Of a DNA stretch of 64,000 bases, positions 60,540 to 64,000 are shown piece after piece. The DNA comes from Candidatus Chloroploca asiatica (lineage in GTDB: Bacteria > Chloroflexota > Chloroflexia > Chloroflexales > Chloroflexaceae). The DNA is taken from the NCBI RefSeq assembly GCF_002532075.1, contig NZ_LYXE01000182.1, forward strand, positions 1 to 64,000, in the 5' to 3' direction. Made by a program: the position numbers and the translations under genes. A model generated the notes under the pieces. It searched no databases, was not told where the DNA came from, and saw only the letters and a program-made list of their open reading frames with translations. How positions within the stretch are numbered: position 1 is the first letter of the stretch; each line of letters opens with the position of its first letter.

Positions 60540-63272
60540 CTACTGGGCAATCACCCCCGTTAAGGGCAAGACGACAATCTGCGCCTGCTGTAGCACCCCT
60601 CCCACAAGCTGAAATTGCGCTACAGGAAGCCCCTGGTCATCGGGGTCGTCAGGGTTCACCAGATACGCGATGTACCGACCATCCTCAGGTTTCCCACGCT
60701 CAGTCATCCAGGCAGCCTGAGGGTTGAGCAGATCAACCTCAAACCGCACCCGCCCATCATTCACCGGCAGAGCGCCCTCGACCAGGCGGATCGGGCGATC
60801 ATCGTAGGCCGCCGCTCCACGGATGCGCAACCCAAGGGTGGCGGTGCCACTTGCGGTCTTCTCGATGATGAGCGAGGAACCGACAAAAGCGCCAGTACTG
60901 GTAAGTACTCGCCCTGGGATGCTCTGAACGGTTGCCGGTTGCTGATCATGCAGCAGGCGTACGCGCAGGAACACCGCATCAGGGGCAAGGTGCAAGGCCG
61001 TCAACCCGGGGGTAAGTGGCAAACGAAGCCGACTCAGCCCCGACGCATACTTGAGGATCGCGTTGCCCCCGGTGAGTTCGCCGTCCCGTTGCGCTGCAAT
61101 GTCGAGCTCGACCATCATTGGTTCGGCAGTGCGACGGGGCACCGTCACTGTGCCGAGTTGGATCCGGTTCTCCTCCACCTTGATCGTTACCTGGTTCGGA
61201 TAGGTGGGGTGAAACATGCCGGACGCAACCACTCCCAGTTCCAGGTTTGCCACCACGGTTGGATCAGCCGCATACAACGTCAATCCGTGCGCACGCCACA
61301 CCTGATTGGTCGCCCGATAGCCGTAGCGTTCAGGATCTTCGGCACTGGCAAGCAACGCATACGAAGGGATCATGCCAACCGGAAGCGGCGCGAAACTTCC
61401 ATAGTAGCGGAGCCGCCCCGGCCCATAGAGAGTACTCCCGGCCTCTTGCCAGGCCCGGCTTAGACTGAGTACCGCCAGCCCTGGCATGCGTTCGTCGTTG
61501 CTGATCAGCAGATGGGGCGGGGGCCGAGTCGCATCGAGGGGAAGGCTCCGCCGTGGATCAGGGGTGAGCCGATAGAGCAAGGCTGCACCGATCTGCCCAC
61601 GCAGCGTCACCTCAGGCTGTGCTTCGAGCCCGCTTGTCAACGCGGCGAACGCCTCTGGGTTGTACTGGTCGGCATGGATCACAAGCGTATCCACACCAAG
61701 CAAGCGCAGATAATCAACAATCTGCGGGTTCGGTAAGCTCTGCAGGCTTCGCAAAAGATCGAGCGTCCCAAAGGGAATCAGCGCGCCATAGGCAATGGGC
61801 AACTTCTTCCAATGCAACAGCGAGGCAAAATGGCGCTCGGTCGTGCGTTGCAGGTCATCGCCACGCGCTAGCGCACCAACGGGCAACTCGATCATCACCT
61901 GCACATCCGCATACTCTGGTGTCCCCAGGGTTGCATAGAGCGGATCAAGCCGCCCGAGCGCTTGCTCGCGAAGCGTCAACGGGGCCACCCCGTGCTCGCC
62001 AAGGATCAGCACACTACAGAGCGTAACCAAGCCAAGCTGTTGCCTGGATGGTCGTCGTGCGATCAGGCGCCCCAGGCTTAGTGCAGCAAGTGGTGCAAGC
62101 GCAAGCAACGCGATCAACCCCCAGCGCGACGGTACGCGCATCGCACCAAACCCGGGGATCATCTGGTACAACAACGGGTAGGGTGTCGGCACCGGCAAAG
62201 GCGGATCGCCACGTTCCCAGCGCAACCCAGTGCCAAAACTGAGCAAGACCGCGACGACCAACGTCAGCCACCAGAAGCCCGTCTGCCACGAACGCCGTAC
62301 GAGCAAGGGGCTCAGCAAGGCAAGCCCGAGGGTGACAAAACCCGCAAAGAGCGCGAGTTCGTGCGGTGCCTGCGGCAACAACCCGGTGCGCCCATAGAGC
62401 CAGTTCTCGGGCAGAACAGCAAAAAAGGCCGACAAGGGGGCTGACCAGTGATCAAGCTCACGGATGGTGCGGACGATCCCCAGAGTACGATAGATTGCGA
62501 GATAGGGCAGCAAGAAGGGCACACACACAAGCAGCGCAAGCACGCCCCCGGCGCTGAGCCGACCGAGATACCTCCACGGGAACGCCGTGCCCGTCCGCAC
62601 CTGTGCCCAGAGCGCAGCAAGCACCCAGAGCCCTATATACCCAAGGATCAAAGGGGCCAGAAAAAAGCCATAGTAAAACGCATTTGCCGCTTGCAACCCT
62701 GACCAGAACCCGACCCTCAACGCATCGCGCCAACTTCCCCCACCGGCTTCCTCGGGCTGCAAAAAGCGCACCAACGCCGCCATCGCAAGAGCCATCCAGC
62801 CACTCTGCAACAAATTCAGTTGCATAATATGGGCGAAGCGATAGGTCGAAAAGGCAAAAATAAGGCCACCGACAAACGCAACCCCGGGCTGCGCCCCAAG
62901 GGCGCGGCTCAACGTGTACCCACCCCACCCGGCTACCACAAAACTCAGCAACACCAGCAGATTATGCGCCAGCACAGGATTATTGCTCAGCCAGATCACC
63001 GGAGCGGCCAGCAGCGAAAGGATCAAATGATGGTCGTGGTACGCCGCCGTCGAGGGATAAGGATAAAAAATTGGCGCATGCCAGACCTGCAACGGATCAT
63101 GCGCCAGGGCATGCGCATTCCAGGCCAGAATCCAGGTTTGCTGCAGCGTATCAGCATTCTCGGTGAGCGCACTATCGAGGTGCAACGCCAGCGGCCAGGT
63201 CATCCCAATGGCGATCACCACATAGAGCAGGGACATCAACCAGAATTGATGAGAGAAAGAAAAATGTTTCAT
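60540..63272 (-). CDS. Large multi-pass membrane protein (GT-C-like glycosyltransferase layout)
   Basis: 910 residues. About ten to twelve membrane helices fill residues 1-440 (SLLYVVIAIGMTWPLALHLD, LILGYIGLWVLAALWA), and the C-terminal 470 residues are extracytoplasmic, mostly beta-rich. An acidic loop after helix 1 (LHLDSALTENADTLQQTWIL) and AYHDHHLILSLLAAP resemble the acceptor loops of ArnT/PMT- or YfhO-like GT-C enzymes. No kinase or transporter motif was seen. It probably moves or attaches a sugar on the outer membrane face, and transport is an alternative. It is upstream of the cyclase-kaiC-kaiB set. Confidence 0.65.
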   Translation of the reverse strand: MKHFSFSHQFWLMSLLYVVIAIGMTWPLALHLDSALTENADTLQQTWILAWNAHALAHDPLQVWHAPIFYPYPSTAAYHDHHLILSLLAAPVIWLSNNPVLAHNLLVLLSFVVAGWGGYTLSRALGAQPGVAFVGGLIFAFSTYRFAHIMQLNLLQSGWMALAMAALVRFLQPEEAGGGSWRDALRVGFWSGLQAANAFYYGFFLAPLILGYIGLWVLAALWAQVRTGTAFPWRYLGRLSAGGVLALLVCVPFLLPYLAIYRTLGIVRTIRELDHWSAPLSAFFAVLPENWLYGRTGLLPQAPHELALFAGFVTLGLALLSPLLVRRSWQTGFWWLTLVVAVLLSFGTGLRWERGDPPLPVPTPYPLLYQMIPGFGAMRVPSRWGLIALLALAPLAALSLGRLIARRPSRQQLGLVTLCSVLILGEHGVAPLTLREQALGRLDPLYATLGTPEYADVQVMIELPVGALARGDDLQRTTERHFASLLHWKKLPIAYGALIPFGTLDLLRSLQSLPNPQIVDYLRLLGVDTLVIHADQYNPEAFAALTSGLEAQPEVTLRGQIGAALLYRLTPDPRRSLPLDATRPPPHLLISNDERMPGLAVLSLSRAWQEAGSTLYGPGRLRYYGSFAPLPVGMIPSYALLASAEDPERYGYRATNQVWRAHGLTLYAADPTVVANLELGVVASGMFHPTYPNQVTIKVEENRIQLGTVTVPRRTAEPMMVELDIAAQRDGELTGGNAILKYASGLSRLRLPLTPGLTALHLAPDAVFLRVRLLHDQQPATVQSIPGRVLTSTGAFVGSSLIIEKTASGTATLGLRIRGAAAYDDRPIRLVEGALPVNDGRVRFEVDLLNPQAAWMTERGKPEDGRYIAYLVNPDDPDDQGLPVAQFQLVGGVLQQAQIVVLPLTGVIAQ

Positions 63273-63664
63273 GCCGAACGAGGCAGGTTAAAAAAGAGTA
63301 AAAGACGAGTATACCACATGACTCAAAAACCGCTGGGTGTGACCTAACGCCCCGTAAGGCCGAAGCACGCGCCCCCCAGCCTAGGGCGATTGCATCATAC
63401 GAAACCGGATACAAAAAGACGCTCTATCAGGGTACCCGCAAGGGGTGCCCCTACAGGCCGGGGGCCGAACCCGGTGTACGGGCACCCCTTGCGGGTGCCC
63501 TGGCGGGGTGCATACACGGAAGATGCAATTGCCCTGCCCCGCCAGGCGCGCGTCAACGGGCCAGCATGCATAGCGCGTGCTTCGGCCCACCCAGCGCGTG
63601 CTTCGGCCCACCCAGCGCACTGTTGATCTATAATGGAGCAGTAGCACAACAAAGGAGGAAGCTC
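63273..63664. other. Intergenic gap holding repeat element copy 3
   Basis: The gap contains the mobile element (63383-63534) and the GCGTGCTTCGGCCCACCC words (63355-63375 and 63577-63616). AAAGGAGGAAG at 63651-63661 is the ribosome site of the CIA30-family gene. No gene is seen in between. Confidence 0.6.
63383..63534. mobile_element. MITE-like hairpin element, copy 3
   Basis: It starts AGGGCGATTGCATCATACG with GAAACCGGATACAA and ends CGGAAGATGCAATTGCCC, around a core of GCACCCGCAAGGGGTGC hairpins. It shares ends with the copies at 6902 and 17722. No exact flanking duplication was found here, only loosely similar C-rich sequence. Confidence 0.7.
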
Positions 63665-64000
63665 TTGCCACCACCCCCCTACCTCATCAGCGACCTGCAC
63701 GATCCGGCGGCCCCCGACCAGTGGCGCGGGTTTAGTGATCGCGTCATGGGTGGCATCTCACGGGAAGAGATCACCATTGACACCATCGAAGGGCAGCGCT
63801 GTCTCCGCTTACGCGGCGAAGTTCGCCTCGAAAACCAGGGTGGCTTTGTGCAGATGGCCTTGCCCCTTGACGCAACAGGGCACCCGCTCGATGCACAGGC
63901 ATATACGGGCCTACGCCTGAGCGTATGGGGTAACGGCGAAACCTACCGGGTTCACCTGCGCACCAGTGCCTGCCGTCGGCCACAGCAATTCTACTGGGCC
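63665..64000 (+). CDS. CIA30-family protein, N-terminal part, cut by window edge
   Basis: 112 residues are seen from a TTG start behind AAAGGAGG. WRGFSDRVMGGISREEITID and LRLRGEVRLENQGGFVQMAL match CIA30 (NADH:ubiquinone oxidoreductase intermediate-associated protein 30), a beta-sandwich with the DxVMGGxS motif. The frame is open to the end of the window. Bacterial CIA30 proteins have no firmly proven function. Its frame is not ATG-initiated in the visible sequence. Confidence 0.8.
   Translation, partial: MPPPPYLISDLHDPAAPDQWRGFSDRVMGGISREEITIDTIEGQRCLRLRGEVRLENQGGFVQMALPLDATGHPLDAQAYTGLRLSVWGNGETYRVHLRTSACRRPQQFYWA

Noticed and set aside
1-64000. tRNA or rRNA genes
   Set aside because: No cloverleaf or rRNA signature was recognised by eye. 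This would need a dedicated search to be certain.

Overview
The window is GC-rich bacterial DNA that most resembles a filamentous Chloroflexota (class Chloroflexia). This is an inference from several things read in the sequence: a kaiB-kaiC pair without kaiA, monoderm-style LPXTG surface proteins, large secreted beta-helix/Ig proteins ending in a YLPLVxR-like tail, and large SARP/NB-ARC-TPR regulators. No rRNA or tRNA gene and no CRISPR array was recognised, so the taxonomy cannot be fixed from this piece alone.

Layout. 1-14 kb is a defence island: a truncated radC, a predicted N4-cytosine-type DNA methyltransferase coupled to a 1469-aa fusion of a Dna2/Cas4-like nuclease and an SF1 helicase, an IS transposase scar, a hairpin-rich mobile repeat with target duplications, and a complete four-gene Wadjet (JetABCD) anti-plasmid operon. 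14-24 kb is metabolic: an acyltransferase/MFS pair, ribA, then an opposite-strand set (methyltransferase, FolB, RibD-type reductase, zinc-less-looking MDR dehydrogenase, PTPS/QueD-like protein lacking its catalytic Cys, glycosyltransferase) that looks like an uncharacterised pterin- or pyrimidine-derived pathway, followed by an SDR with a perfect leader hairpin. 23.8-32.5 kb is a rearranged regulatory zone: a frameshifted XRE/NB-ARC/TPR regulator, a 77-bp tandem repeat, a hydrolase, an AraC gene, and a second copy of the AraC 5' half fused to half of a peptidoglycan amidase.

32.8-47.3 kb is dominated by surface proteins (1535, 674 and 1096 aa), a 2Fe-2S protein, and a divergent SARP regulator whose promoter region carries a textbook SARP-type operator. 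47.4-64 kb is almost all on the minus strand: an alpha-galactosidase, then aroK-mutS-fabH-like, a second LPXTG protein, a cyclase-kaiC-kaiB cluster, a large membrane protein, and at the right edge the start of a CIA30-family gene on the plus strand. mutS is interrupted inside its Walker A P-loop by a 314-aa intein whose LAGLIDADG endonuclease appears degenerate.

At least five families of short dispersed repeats punctuate the window: GCACCCGCAAGGGGTGC hairpin elements with terminal inverted repeats and 17-bp target duplications, a GACGCAAAGGCGC palindrome, a 108-bp repeat, a perfect hairpin upstream of the 1535-aa gene, and a GCGTGCTTCGGCCCACCC word. They cluster in intergenic gaps and at rearrangement junctions.
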